The translations under genes and the position numbers were made by a program. From Isoptericola croceus (lineage in GTDB: Bacteria; Actinomycetota; Actinomycetes; Actinomycetales; Cellulomonadaceae), in contig NZ_JARLLG010000001.1 in the NCBI RefSeq assembly GCF_029382255.1, forward strand, positions 806,001 to 870,000: 64,000 nt of DNA, written 5' to 3'. Positions 44,705 to 52,077 of the stretch are shown here, piece after piece (within the stretch, counting starts at the first letter, position 1; each line of letters starts with the position of its first letter). The notes beneath the pieces were generated by a model, which worked only from the letters and a program-made list of their open reading frames with translations, did no database searches and had not been told where the DNA came from.

Positions 44705-45973
44705 TCAGGACAGGTCCTGGGCCCAGTCGTAGCCCTCGAGGAACGGGTCGGGCTCGATCGGCTCCTCCGAGCTCCACTCGGTGTGGATGAGGCCGTCGTC
44801 GCCGATCCGGCCGATGAGCGCGGTCTTGGCGATGTGGTGGTTGTCCCCGTTCACGGTGACGATGCCCTCGGGGGCGTCGAAGCTGACGCCGTCGGCCGCC
44901 TCCTGGACGTCCGCCACGGCGAACGACTCGGCCTTCTCGACCATGCCCTTCCAGAGGTAGAGCGAGTCGTAGGCGGCCTCCATCGGGTCGGACGTCACGC
45001 GGTCCTCGCCGTACTCGGCCTGGAACGCCTCGACGAAGGCGGCGTTCTCGGGGGTGTCGACGGTCTGGTAGTAGTTCCAGGCGGTGAGCTGGCCCTTGAC
45101 GTTCTCGACGCCGATGCCGCCGATCTCCTCCTCGGCGATCGACACCGAGAGCACGGGCATCTCGTCCGGGCTCAGACCAGCGTTGGAGTACTCCTTGAAG
45201 AACGCCACGTTGGAGTCGCCGTTCAGCGTGTTGAAGACGGCGTCGGCGTCGGCGGACTTCACCTTGTTGACGATGGTGGAGAAGTCGGTGTGGCCCAGCG
45301 GCGCGTACTCCTCACCCACGACGTCGATGTCGTGCGCCGCGGCGTAGGCGTTGATGATCTTGTTCGCCGTGCGGGGGAAGACGTAGTCGGAGCCGACGAG
45401 GAACAGCGACTCGACGCCCTGCTCGGCGAGGTAGTCCAGCGCGGGGACGATCTGCTGGTTCGTGGTGGCGCCCGTGTAGAAGATGTTGGGCGAGGCCTCG
45501 AGGCCCTCGTACTGCACCGGGTAGAACAGCAGCGAGTCCTGGGACTCGAAGACCGGGAGCATCGCCTTGCGCGACGCCGAGGTCCAGCCGCCGAACACGG
45601 CGGCGACGCAGTCGCTGGTGATGAGCTTGGTGGCCTTCTCCGCGAAGACGGTGGGCTCGGACTGGCCGTCCTCGGTGACGATCTCGAGCTCCTTGCCGAG
45701 GACCCCGCCGTCGGCGTTGATCTCGGCGGCGGCGAGCTGCAGGGAGTCGTGGACGGTCTGCTCGGAGATCGCCATGGTGCCCGACAGCGAGTTGAGGAAG
45801 CCGATCTTGACGGTGTCACCCGAGGTGTCGACGCAGGTGGTGCCGGTCGCGGCGGACGCGTCGGCCCCCGGGGAGTCGACCTGGGCGCCGCAGGCGGTCA
45901 GGGTAACGACGGTCAGTGCTGCGAGGGAGAGGCCGCCGAGGTTTCTCGTGGCGGCAGGTGTCCGTAGGCGCAT
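44705..45973 (-). CDS. urtA: Urea ABC transporter substrate-binding lipoprotein UrtA
   Basis: UrtA (422 aa) is the extracytoplasmic urea receptor. A signal peptide ends in the lipobox LTAC with Cys28, so it is lipid-anchored. The mature protein has VKIGFLNSLSGTMAISEQTV, AEINADGGVLGKELEIV, FGGWTSASRKAMLPVFE and SDYVFPRTANKIINAYAA, all UrtA blocks. I chose ATG 45973; the frame extends 12 codons upstream to 46009 over the leader. It is the promoter-proximal gene of the urt-ure run. Confidence 0.95.
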   Translation of the reverse strand: MRLRTPAATRNLGGLSLAALTVVTLTACGAQVDSPGADASAATGTTCVDTSGDTVKIGFLNSLSGTMAISEQTVHDSLQLAAAEINADGGVLGKELEIVTEDGQSEPTVFAEKATKLITSDCVAAVFGGWTSASRKAMLPVFESQDSLLFYPVQYEGLEASPNIFYTGATTNQQIVPALDYLAEQGVESLFLVGSDYVFPRTANKIINAYAAAHDIDVVGEEYAPLGHTDFSTIVNKVKSADADAVFNTLNGDSNVAFFKEYSNAGLSPDEMPVLSVSIAEEEIGGIGVENVKGQLTAWNYYQTVDTPENAAFVEAFQAEYGEDRVTSDPMEAAYDSLYLWKGMVEKAESFAVADVQEAADGVSFDAPEGIVTVNGDNHHIAKTALIGRIGDDGLIHTEWSSEEPIEPDPFLEGYDWAQDLS

Positions 45974-46009
45974 GAGGTGCTCCGTTCGAGGAGGGCCCCG
46001 CAGGGCCAT

Positions 46010-46029
46010 TTAGGTTCAGATGAACCTAA
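46010..46029. promoter_or_regulatory. Palindromic operator upstream of urtA
   Basis: TTAGGTTCA (46010-46018) and TGAACCTAA (46021-46029) are exact inverted repeats around GA. The site lies 37 bases before the urtA ATG and overlaps the predicted -10 and start of transcription, so a repressor bound here would block urtA. The half-site length fits MarR or TetR dimers. Confidence 0.8.
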
Positions 46030-46055
46030 GTACGTCGAGGTGTCCGGCCTGTCAG
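46027..46055 (-). promoter_or_regulatory. Predicted urtA promoter
   Basis: On the minus strand CTGACA (46055-46050) and TACTTA (46032-46027) are 17 bases apart. Transcription would begin near 46020, inside the palindrome. The -35 overlaps the proposed activator array. Confidence 0.5.
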
Positions 46056-46077
46056 CGCCACGTAACGTTCGTGTTTC
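46040..46077 (-). promoter_or_regulatory. GlnR-like half-site array upstream of urtA
   Basis: Read on the minus strand, GAAAC, GTTAC, CTGAC and GACAC follow one another with exactly 6 bases between each, so AC recurs every 11 bases. Actinobacterial GlnR sites are described as alternating GTnAC and GaAAC boxes with n6 spacers. The first two boxes match fully and the last two partly. Urea genes are known GlnR targets in Streptomyces and mycobacteria. Confidence 0.55.
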
Positions 46078-46143
46078 CACCTCGCGCCGTCGGGCCGTGG
46101 CCCGATACCGAGCTCGTGCGTCCGCGATGCCATCATGGGGGCC

Positions 46144-47202
46144 ATGACTGACCAGACCGGTGGCGAGCCCCTGGTGCTCGGGATCGAGACCTCCTGCGAC
46201 GAGACGGGCGTCGCGCTGGTACGCGGTGACACGCTGCTCTTCGACGCGGTGGCGAGCTCCATGGACGAGCACGCCCGCTACGGCGGCATCATCCCCGAGG
46301 TCGCCAGCCGGGCCCACCTCGAGGCGATGGTGCCGACCATCCGCCGGGCGCTGGGCGAGGCCGACGCCGACCTGTCCGAGGTCGACGCGATCGCCGTCAC
46401 CGCCGGCCCGGGTCTCGTGGGCCCGCTCACGATCGGCGCGAGCGCGGCCAAGGCGCTGTCGATCGGGCTGGGCAAGCCGCTCTACGGCGTCAACCACGTC
46501 ATCGGTCACGCCGCGGTCAACCAGCTCGTGGACGGCCCCTTCACCGAACGGGCGATGGCGCTCGTCGTCTCCGGCGGTCACAGCTCGCTGCTGCTCGTCG
46601 ACGACATCGCCACGGACGTCACCGAGCTTGGTTCGACCCTCGACGACGCCGCGGGGGAGGCCTTCGACAAGGTCGGGCGCCTGCTCGGCCTGCCCTACCC
46701 GGGTGGCCCGCACATCGACCGGCTCGCGCGCGAGGGGGATCCCGAGGCGATCCGGTTCCCGCGCGGGCTGACCGCCCGCAAGGACCAGGCGAAGCACGCC
46801 TACGACTTCAGCTTCTCCGGGCTCAAGACGGCGGTGGCCCGGTGGGTCGAGACCTGCCAGGACGCCGGGCGCGAGGTGCCCGTGGCCGACGTCGCCGCCT
46901 CCTTCGCGGCCGCGGTCGTCGACGTGCTCACGGCCAAGACCATCGCCGCCTGCCGGGCCCACGACGTCGACACCCTCGTCATCGGCGGTGGCTTCTCCGC
47001 GAACTCCCAGCTGCGGGACATGGCCGCCGAGCGGTGTGCCGCCGCGGGCATCGACCTGCGCATCCCCCCGATCCGCTACTGCACGGACAACGGGGCGATG
47101 ATCGCCGCGCTCGGCTCCGCCGTCGTGCGGGCCGGTGTGGCGCCGTCGGACCTGGACATCGGGGTCGACTCCTCGATGCCGCTGACGGCCATCACGGTCT
47201 GA
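46144..47202 (+). CDS. tsaD: tRNA t6A threonylcarbamoyl transferase TsaD
   Basis: TsaD (352 aa) transfers the threonylcarbamoyl group to A37 of ANN-decoding tRNAs, with TsaB and TsaE. The iron ligands His118 and His122 are in [43 protein letters not shown] and [18 protein letters not shown] are family signatures. I chose ATG 46144; an ATG at 46135 is in frame. It is separated from tsaE-tsaB-rimI by the urea block and diverges from urtA. Confidence 0.95.
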   Translation: MTDQTGGEPLVLGIETSCDETGVALVRGDTLLFDAVASSMDEHARYGGIIPEVASRAHLEAMVPTIRRALGEADADLSEVDAIAVTAGPGLVGPLTIGASAAKALSIGLGKPLYGVNHVIGHAAVNQLVDGPFTERAMALVVSGGHSSLLLVDDIATDVTELGSTLDDAAGEAFDKVGRLLGLPYPGGPHIDRLAREGDPEAIRFPRGLTARKDQAKHAYDFSFSGLKTAVARWVETCQDAGREVPVADVAASFAAAVVDVLTAKTIAACRAHDVDTLVIGGGFSANSQLRDMAAERCAAAGIDLRIPPIRYCTDNGAMIAALGSAVVRAGVAPSDLDIGVDSSMPLTAITV

Positions 47203-47206
47203 GCAC

Positions 47207-47806
47207 ATGCGGGCGCTGTACGTGGAGGTCGTCGTCCGCACGACGCTGGACCGGCTCTGGGCACTGACCCAGGACCCCGAGCAGCACGTGCGCTGGGACC
47301 TCCGGTTCAGCCGGATCGTGCCCACCGGCGAGCTTCCCGGTGGAGGCACCCGGTTCAGGTACGAACGCGCGATCGGTCCCCGCACGATCCGCGGCACCGG
47401 CACGTCCCTGGGCGAACGGCACGCCCCCGACGGCACGTGCACGTCCGCGTTGCGCTTCGACACCGACGACCGCACGTCACCCCTGCGCGACGGGCGCGGG
47501 TACTGGCGGTACACCCCGGTCGACGGCGGGGTCCGCTTCGTGACCGGCTACGACTACACGCCGGGGTTCGGCCGCGCGGCCGACCGGTTGCTGCGTCCGG
47601 TCGTGCTGTGGATGACGGCGTGGAGCTTCGACCGGCTGCGGATCTGGGCCGAGACCGGTACCCCGCCCGAACGGTGGCCGCTCGTCTCCGTGCTGGCGTT
47701 CTGGCGTCGGAGCCGGCCTCGGGCCTCACACTGCGTGACCCGGCGCCCGGGCCGTGACCCGATGCGTGACGCCCCGGGCTCCCTCGACACCCTGGAGGCC
47801 CCGTGA
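47207..47806 (+). CDS. SRPBCC/polyketide-cyclase-like protein
   Basis: A 199-aa protein beginning MRALYVEVVVRTTLDRLWAL, then TQDPEQHVRWDLRFSRIVPT, the N-terminal pattern of SRPBCC (START-like) hydrophobic-ligand pockets. VRFVTGYDYTPGFGRAADRL and VLWMTAWSFDRLRIWAE continue the fold. The C-terminal 40 residues are Arg-rich and probably unstructured. It starts 5 bases after tsaD and overlaps the next gene (GTGA). The function is unknown. Confidence 0.7.
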   Translation: MRALYVEVVVRTTLDRLWALTQDPEQHVRWDLRFSRIVPTGELPGGGTRFRYERAIGPRTIRGTGTSLGERHAPDGTCTSALRFDTDDRTSPLRDGRGYWRYTPVDGGVRFVTGYDYTPGFGRAADRLLRPVVLWMTAWSFDRLRIWAETGTPPERWPLVSVLAFWRRSRPRASHCVTRRPGRDPMRDAPGSLDTLEAP

Positions 47807-48507
47807 TCGACGTGCCGTCCGAGACCGGCGAGAGCATCTTCCGGAGGGCGCTGGGTGCGGACTTCGACCGGTTGCACCCTCAGCTCCAGCGCCGCTTCGG
47901 GGTGTCGACCGACGGCGGGTACGCCTGCGTGGGCCGGGGAGTCATGCGTCGGGTCCGCCGGGGTCCGTGGTGGACGGTGCCGTTCCTGCAGATCGGCCGG
48001 CTGCGCAACATCCTCGTCGCGGACGTGGGCGAGGACGTGCCCTTCACCGTCGAGAACTACCCCTACCGGGATCCGCTGGGGCGGGAGACGGTCACGTTCG
48101 TCCGGGAGTACCGCGTCCCGGGGCGGCGGCGCCCGAGCCGGTTCGACGCGACGATGGTCCTGGACGCGGGCCGCGGCACGGTCGTCGACTACCTCGGTAC
48201 GCACCAGCACCTCGCCGTCGACCTGGACCTGCGGGTCGAGCCGGACGGGTCGCTGCTCCTGCGGTCCGGCGCCCAGCGCTTCTACGAGGGGCCGTTCGGC
48301 TTCCGCTTCCCGATGCTGTTCTCCGGGCGGGCGACGCTGCGTGAGCGCTATGACGACGAGGCCGGGGTGTTCCGGATCGACCTCGAGGTCCGCAACCGGC
48401 TGTTCGGCTTCCTCTTCGGGTACGACGGCACCTTCACCTGCGAGTACCCGGAGGCGACGACGGCGCCCGACCGGCTCCGGCCCGTCCGGCACGAGCGGCG
48501 GCTCTGA
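47803..48507 (+). CDS. DUF4166-family protein
   Basis: A 234-aa soluble protein. IFRRALGADFDRLHPQLQRRFG and GRGVMRRVRRGPWWTVPFLQI, with FVREYRVPGRRRPSRFDATM and RSGAQRFYEGPFGFRFPMLFSG, fit family DUF4166, found alone or fused to NAD(P)-binding domains. The function is unknown. It is translationally coupled to the SRPBCC gene, suggesting a shared lipid- or pigment-like ligand (inference). Confidence 0.75.
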   Translation: MIDVPSETGESIFRRALGADFDRLHPQLQRRFGVSTDGGYACVGRGVMRRVRRGPWWTVPFLQIGRLRNILVADVGEDVPFTVENYPYRDPLGRETVTFVREYRVPGRRRPSRFDATMVLDAGRGTVVDYLGTHQHLAVDLDLRVEPDGSLLLRSGAQRFYEGPFGFRFPMLFSGRATLRERYDDEAGVFRIDLEVRNRLFGFLFGYDGTFTCEYPEATTAPDRLRPVRHERRL

Positions 48508-48529
48508 GGCGGGGACGCGGGACGACGGC

Positions 48530-49678
48530 TCAGCGAACGGGCAGGGGCCGGCCGGCCCGCAGCTCGGCCACCAGGGCCCGCACCACGGCCTCGAGTCCGG
48601 GCTGTCCACCGCCGTGCGCGGCGGCGACGGCCCGCTGGCGCTGGTAGGAGGCCCCCGCCCGCAAGATCTCGTGGACGCCGTCGAGCTCGGTGGCGCAGCC
48701 CAGTCGTTCCGCGACGGGGGCGAGCTCGTCCAGCAGGCGCGGCAGGGCGTCGGTGATCAGCTCCTCGTTGCCCTCGGCGTCCAGGATGATGATCGCGTCC
48801 ATGCCGTACCGGGCGGCCCGCCACTTGTTCTCGTGCACGAACCAGCGTGGCATGGTTGGCAGCGGGCGGCCCTCGTCGAGCAACGTGGAGAAGTGCTCCA
48901 CGAGGCAGTGGACGAGTGCGCCCAGCGCCGCCAGCTCCAGCACGTTGGACGTGCCGTCGCAGATCCTGACCTCGATCGTGCCGAAGTGGGGCGCGGGGCG
49001 TACGTCCCAGCGCACCTCGGTGAAGTCGTCGATGACGCCGGTCTTGAGCATGTCGTCGACGTACTGCTCGAGCTGGCTCCACTCGGCGAACTGGTAGGGC
49101 AGGCCCGCGGTGGGCAGCTGCTGGAAGATGAGTGCCCGCATCGAGGCGTATCCGGTGTCGTCGGCGCCCCAGTAGGGCGACGACGCCGAGAGCGCCTGGA
49201 GGTGCGCGACGTAGACCAGCAGGGACCGCACGATCGGCAGCACCTTGGCGCGGTCCTCGATCCCGACGTGCACGTGCACGCCGTAGACGACCTGCTGGCG
49301 ACCCCACACCTGGGTGCGGTCGACGACGGTGGCGTACCGCTGCTTGTCGGTGACCTGCTGCTGGGACCAGTGCGCGAACGGGTGGGTGCCGGCGCCCATG
49401 ATCTCGGCGCGCATCGGGGTGATGACGTCCTGGATGACCGCGATGCCGGCCTCGAGGTCGGTGATGGCCTGACCGACGGTGTCGCACACGTCGGAGACGA
49501 CCTCCAGGGTGTTGCGGAGGAACTCGGGCTTCACGTGGCGTGCCCGGGCGTCCGGACCGAGCGCCTCCATCACGGCGGGGGCGACCTGCCGCAGGTTGCC
49601 GGAGTCGGCGTCGACGAGCGCGAGCTCCCACTCGAGGCCGACGCTCGAGCGACGGGACGGCGCAAAGTCCAGCGTCAT
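48530..49678 (-). CDS. YbdK-like carboxylate-amine ligase (GCS2 family)
   Basis: A glutamate-cysteine-ligase type 2 fold enzyme (382 aa). VGLEWELALVDADSG is the ATP/Mg site, FLRNTLEVVSDVC and GAGTHPFAHW follow, and VYGVHVHVGIEDRAKVL and RPAPHFGTIEVRICDGTSN are family blocks. YbdK has weak glutamate-cysteine ligase activity in vitro. Actinobacteria make mycothiol, so the natural product is unclear. It converges on the DUF4166 gene. Confidence 0.88.
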   Translation of the reverse strand: MTLDFAPSRRSSVGLEWELALVDADSGNLRQVAPAVMEALGPDARARHVKPEFLRNTLEVVSDVCDTVGQAITDLEAGIAVIQDVITPMRAEIMGAGTHPFAHWSQQQVTDKQRYATVVDRTQVWGRQQVVYGVHVHVGIEDRAKVLPIVRSLLVYVAHLQALSASSPYWGADDTGYASMRALIFQQLPTAGLPYQFAEWSQLEQYVDDMLKTGVIDDFTEVRWDVRPAPHFGTIEVRICDGTSNVLELAALGALVHCLVEHFSTLLDEGRPLPTMPRWFVHENKWRAARYGMDAIIILDAEGNEELITDALPRLLDELAPVAERLGCATELDGVHEILRAGASYQRQRAVAAAHGGGQPGLEAVVRALVAELRAGRPLPVR

Positions 49679-49732
49679 GAGGTCATGCTTCCACGCCGCG
49701 ATGCGGCGTGCGAACCTCAGTGCCTGCGCGTC

Positions 49733-51001
49733 TCAGCGCGCCAGGGGTTCGACGACGAGCACGTGCTGGCGTCCGGCCACCCGGGTGAGGACGAGGGTGG
49801 CCGCCGCGTCCCCCTTGAGCGCGAGCTGCGAGCGCAGCTGCTCGGGCGTGACAGCCGTCCCGCGCTTCTTCACCGTGAGCCGCCCGACGCCCCGCTCGCG
49901 CAGGTAGGCCTTGAGCCTCTTGAGACCGAACGGCATGACGTCCAGCACCCGGTACCCGGTGGCGAGCGCCGCGGTGCCCGACGGCGGCACGGGAGCGGGG
50001 GAGTCCGTGGTGACGTAGGCGATGGTGCGGTCCACGAGCCGGCCGCCGAGCTCGGCGGCCGCGTGGGCGACCAGCCCGGCGCGGACGACGGCGCCGTCGG
50101 GCTCGTAGAGGTAGCTGCCGACCGCCCCCACGTCGGGGACGAGGTCGGCGTCGTCCGGTCCCGTCCGCAGGGTGCGTGACACGGTGCCGGACCGGTCGGT
50201 GCCCTCGGACGAGCTGCCGTCGGGCACCGCGCGGACGTCGGAGCGCAGGACGTGCGCGGAACGGCCGGGGCCCTCCGGGGCGAGCGGGCCGAACCAGAGT
50301 CCTGCCTCGACGACGTCGCCGTCGACGGAGACCCACTGCGTCTCGGCGTCGGCCGGCAGGCCGTGGTGCGGGATCCCGGGGCCTACTTTGATGCCGAGCG
50401 CGGGCACCCGGTCCCGCAGGTCCCACACGGCGTCGAGCGGTGGCGCGTAGGCGGCCGGGTCGAAGATGCGCCGCCCACCCCGGGTGCGGCGCGCGGGGTC
50501 GGCGTACACGCCGTCGACCCCCTCGGTGGCGAGGTCGAGGGTCAGCCCGTCGGCGTGCCGGACCTCCGCCTCGGGGAAGGCCCGCAGGTTGACGGTCGCC
50601 AGGGCGGCGGTGACCTCGTCGACGTCGGTGGCCAGGACGTCCAGTCCGACCCCGGCGAAGGCCAGGGCGTCCGCGCCGACGCCGCAGGTGAGGTCGGCGA
50701 CCTTGGTGACTCCCGCGGCGAGGTAGCGGCGGGCGTGCAGGGCGGCGACGAGGAGGCGGGTGGCCTGCTCGAGGCCGTCGGGGGTGAGGAGCATCCCGTC
50801 GGCGAACGCCCCGAGCTTGGCCCGGGCTCGGGCGCGCAGCCGCGACTGGGTGAGTGCGGCAGCGGCGAGGTCGGGATCGACGCCCTCGGAGCGCAGCCGG
50901 GTGGCCAGCGCCATCGCCTGCTGCTCGTCGTACGGCGGGAGGGCGTTGAGCAGCGCCCAGCCCTCGGGGCTGAGCAGCTTGGTGAGCGAGGCCACGTCCA
51001 T
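49733..51001 (-). CDS. SAM-dependent methyltransferase, THUMP-like C-terminus
   Basis: A 422-aa protein. The Rossmann SAM motif is KVADLTCGVGADALAFA at about residues 98-114 with DVLATDVDE after it, and YADPARRTRGGRRIFD is a catalytic-type loop. The C-terminal region RVLDVMPFGLKRLKAYLRER and GRLTVKKRGTAVTPEQLRSQL matches the THUMP-like domain often found with this family. The RNA substrate is unknown. It reads away from groES, with CIRCE between them. Confidence 0.82.
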   Translation of the reverse strand: MDVASLTKLLSPEGWALLNALPPYDEQQAMALATRLRSEGVDPDLAAAALTQSRLRARARAKLGAFADGMLLTPDGLEQATRLLVAALHARRYLAAGVTKVADLTCGVGADALAFAGVGLDVLATDVDEVTAALATVNLRAFPEAEVRHADGLTLDLATEGVDGVYADPARRTRGGRRIFDPAAYAPPLDAVWDLRDRVPALGIKVGPGIPHHGLPADAETQWVSVDGDVVEAGLWFGPLAPEGPGRSAHVLRSDVRAVPDGSSSEGTDRSGTVSRTLRTGPDDADLVPDVGAVGSYLYEPDGAVVRAGLVAHAAAELGGRLVDRTIAYVTTDSPAPVPPSGTAALATGYRVLDVMPFGLKRLKAYLRERGVGRLTVKKRGTAVTPEQLRSQLALKGDAAATLVLTRVAGRQHVLVVEPLAR

Positions 51002-51059
51002 CAGGCCATCGTCTCAGGTGGCGGGCAGGCGGTGCGCCGATGACGCCTGCAGAGGAATC

Positions 51060-51086
51060 CTGGCACTCGACTTGTCAGAGTGCTAA
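51060..51086 (+). promoter_or_regulatory. CIRCE operator of groES
   Basis: CTGGCACTC (51060-51068), 9 bases, then GAGTGCTAA (51078-51086) matches the CIRCE consensus TTAGCACTC-N9-GAGTGCTAA with two changes in the left arm. HrcA binds CIRCE and represses chaperonin genes until heat stress. Confidence 0.9.
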
Positions 51087-51100
51087 CGGCTGCCTAGATT
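51072..51100 (+). promoter_or_regulatory. groES promoter
   Basis: TTGTCA (51072-51077) and TAGATT (51095-51100) are 17 bases apart. The -35 lies inside the CIRCE spacer, so bound HrcA would exclude RNA polymerase. The leader is about 90 bases. Confidence 0.75.
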
Positions 51101-51196
51101 TGGTCCCAGCGCTCACGCTGAGCCGGCACCCGCGACGACGGCCAGCGACAGGGCGCGTCCCAGTCCAGCTAGTCATCGCGAACAAGGAGGTCCGAC

Positions 51197-51493
51197 GTGT
51201 CGGTCCCCATCAAGCCGCTCGAGGACCGGATCGTCGTCAAGGCCATCGAGGCCGAGACCACGACCGCTTCCGGCCTGGTCATCCCGGACACCGCCAAGGA
51301 GAAGCCCCAGGAGGGCGAGGTCCTGGCGGTCGGCGACGGCCGTTTCGACGACCAGGGCAACCGTGTCCCGGTCGACGTCAAGGTCGGCGACAAGGTCATC
51401 TACAGCAAGTACGGCGGCACCGAGGTCAAGTACGCGGGCGAGGAGTACCTGGTGCTCTCGGCGCGCGACATCCTCGCCGTCGTCGTCAGCTGA
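51197..51493 (+). CDS. groES: Co-chaperonin GroES
   Basis: GroES (98 aa) caps the GroEL folding chamber. It begins [20 protein letters not shown] and has the mobile loop [20 protein letters not shown] and the ending [16 protein letters not shown]. An AAGGAGG site precedes the GTG at 51197. No groEL follows; two hairpins and a convergent whiB gene do. GroEL must therefore be encoded elsewhere. Confidence 0.98.
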   Translation: MSVPIKPLEDRIVVKAIEAETTTASGLVIPDTAKEKPQEGEVLAVGDGRFDDQGNRVPVDVKVGDKVIYSKYGGTEVKYAGEEYLVLSARDILAVVVS

Positions 51494-51507
51494 CGACCAA
51501 GGCCTGA

Positions 51508-51570
51508 CCGTCGGCTGAGCCGACGGATCCAGCAGGGGCCCCGCACCAGCACTGGTGCGGGGCCCTTGCT
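51508..51570. terminator. Tandem hairpins between groES and whiB
   Basis: CCGTCGGC (51508-51515) pairs with GCCGACGG (51519-51526). Then AGCAGGGGCCCCGCACCAG (51531-51549) pairs with CTGGTGCGGGGCCCTTGCT (51552-51570). The second has T residues shortly after it on the plus strand. The two genes converge, so this probably stops both. Confidence 0.8.
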
Positions 51571-51586
51571 GCGTCTTTGTGCCGAC

Positions 51587-51877
51587 TCAGCCGACCTGGC
51601 GCTCGCGGCCGGCGAGCGCGGCGCTGCGCTCGTCCTCGCTGAGCCCGCCCCAGACGCCGTACGGCTCGCGGACGCGCAGCGACTGCTCGCGGCACTGCAT
51701 CATCACCGGGCACGAGTGGCAGATCGCCTTCGCCGCCTCGGCTCGTCGTCGCCGGGTTGAACCACGTTCGCCCTCGGGGTGGAAGAACAGGGTGTCGTCC
51801 GCGTCGCGGCACGAACCCTGGTACTGCCACTCCCACAGCTCCATGACCGGCCCAGGCAGTCTCGAGATTTCCGTCAT
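51587..51877 (-). CDS. WhiB3/WhiD-like iron-sulfur regulator
   Basis: A WhiB-family [4Fe-4S] protein (96 aa) that works with the housekeeping sigma factor. The cluster ligands are Cys23, Cys53, Cys56 and Cys62 (QGSC, ICHSC, QC). EPYGVWGGLSEDER is the sigma-contacting turn. MELWEWQYQGSCRDADD, FFHPEGERG and CHSCPVMMQCR match mycobacterial WhiB3 and streptomycete WhiD better than WhiB1 or WhiB2. These respond to redox state and, in Streptomyces, affect sporulation. Confidence 0.92.
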   Translation of the reverse strand: MTEISRLPGPVMELWEWQYQGSCRDADDTLFFHPEGERGSTRRRRAEAAKAICHSCPVMMQCREQSLRVREPYGVWGGLSEDERSAALAGRERQVG

Positions 51878-51884
51878 GCCGAAC

Positions 51885-51913
51885 AACCTACAAGTTGTGC
51901 AGAAGTTGTTCAA
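51885..51913 (-). promoter_or_regulatory. whiB promoter, leaderless type
   Basis: On the minus strand TTGAAC (51913-51908) and TAGGTT (51890-51885) are 17 bases apart. The -10 ends 7 bases before the ATG at 51877, so transcription probably starts at or one base before the start codon. Confidence 0.6.
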
Positions 51914-52065
51914 GGGGTTGGCACAAGTTGGGCGTAGCGAATGTTCGCCAGGCCTTTGACCAGGTCATGAACCGCTTTCTCGGAGCGATGACCTGCTTTG
52001 CTCGGGGATCCTGCCTCGGTTCGTGACGCGCCGGAGGTCGCAGTGGCGGACGCGCGAAGCCCTGG

Positions 52066-52071
52066 CAGAAT
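52066..52071 (+). promoter_or_regulatory. Candidate -10 (CAGAAT) for a leaderless merR mRNA
   Basis: CAGAAT lies 6 bases before the ATG at 52078. No clear -35 or ribosome-binding site is visible. Confidence 0.35.
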
Positions 52072-52077
52072 CGACGC

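Noticed and set aside
46135-46143. tsaD start at 46135
   Set aside because: The frame allows it, but [10 protein letters not shown] from 46144 gives the usual N-terminal length; the three extra residues have no support. The choice remains uncertain.
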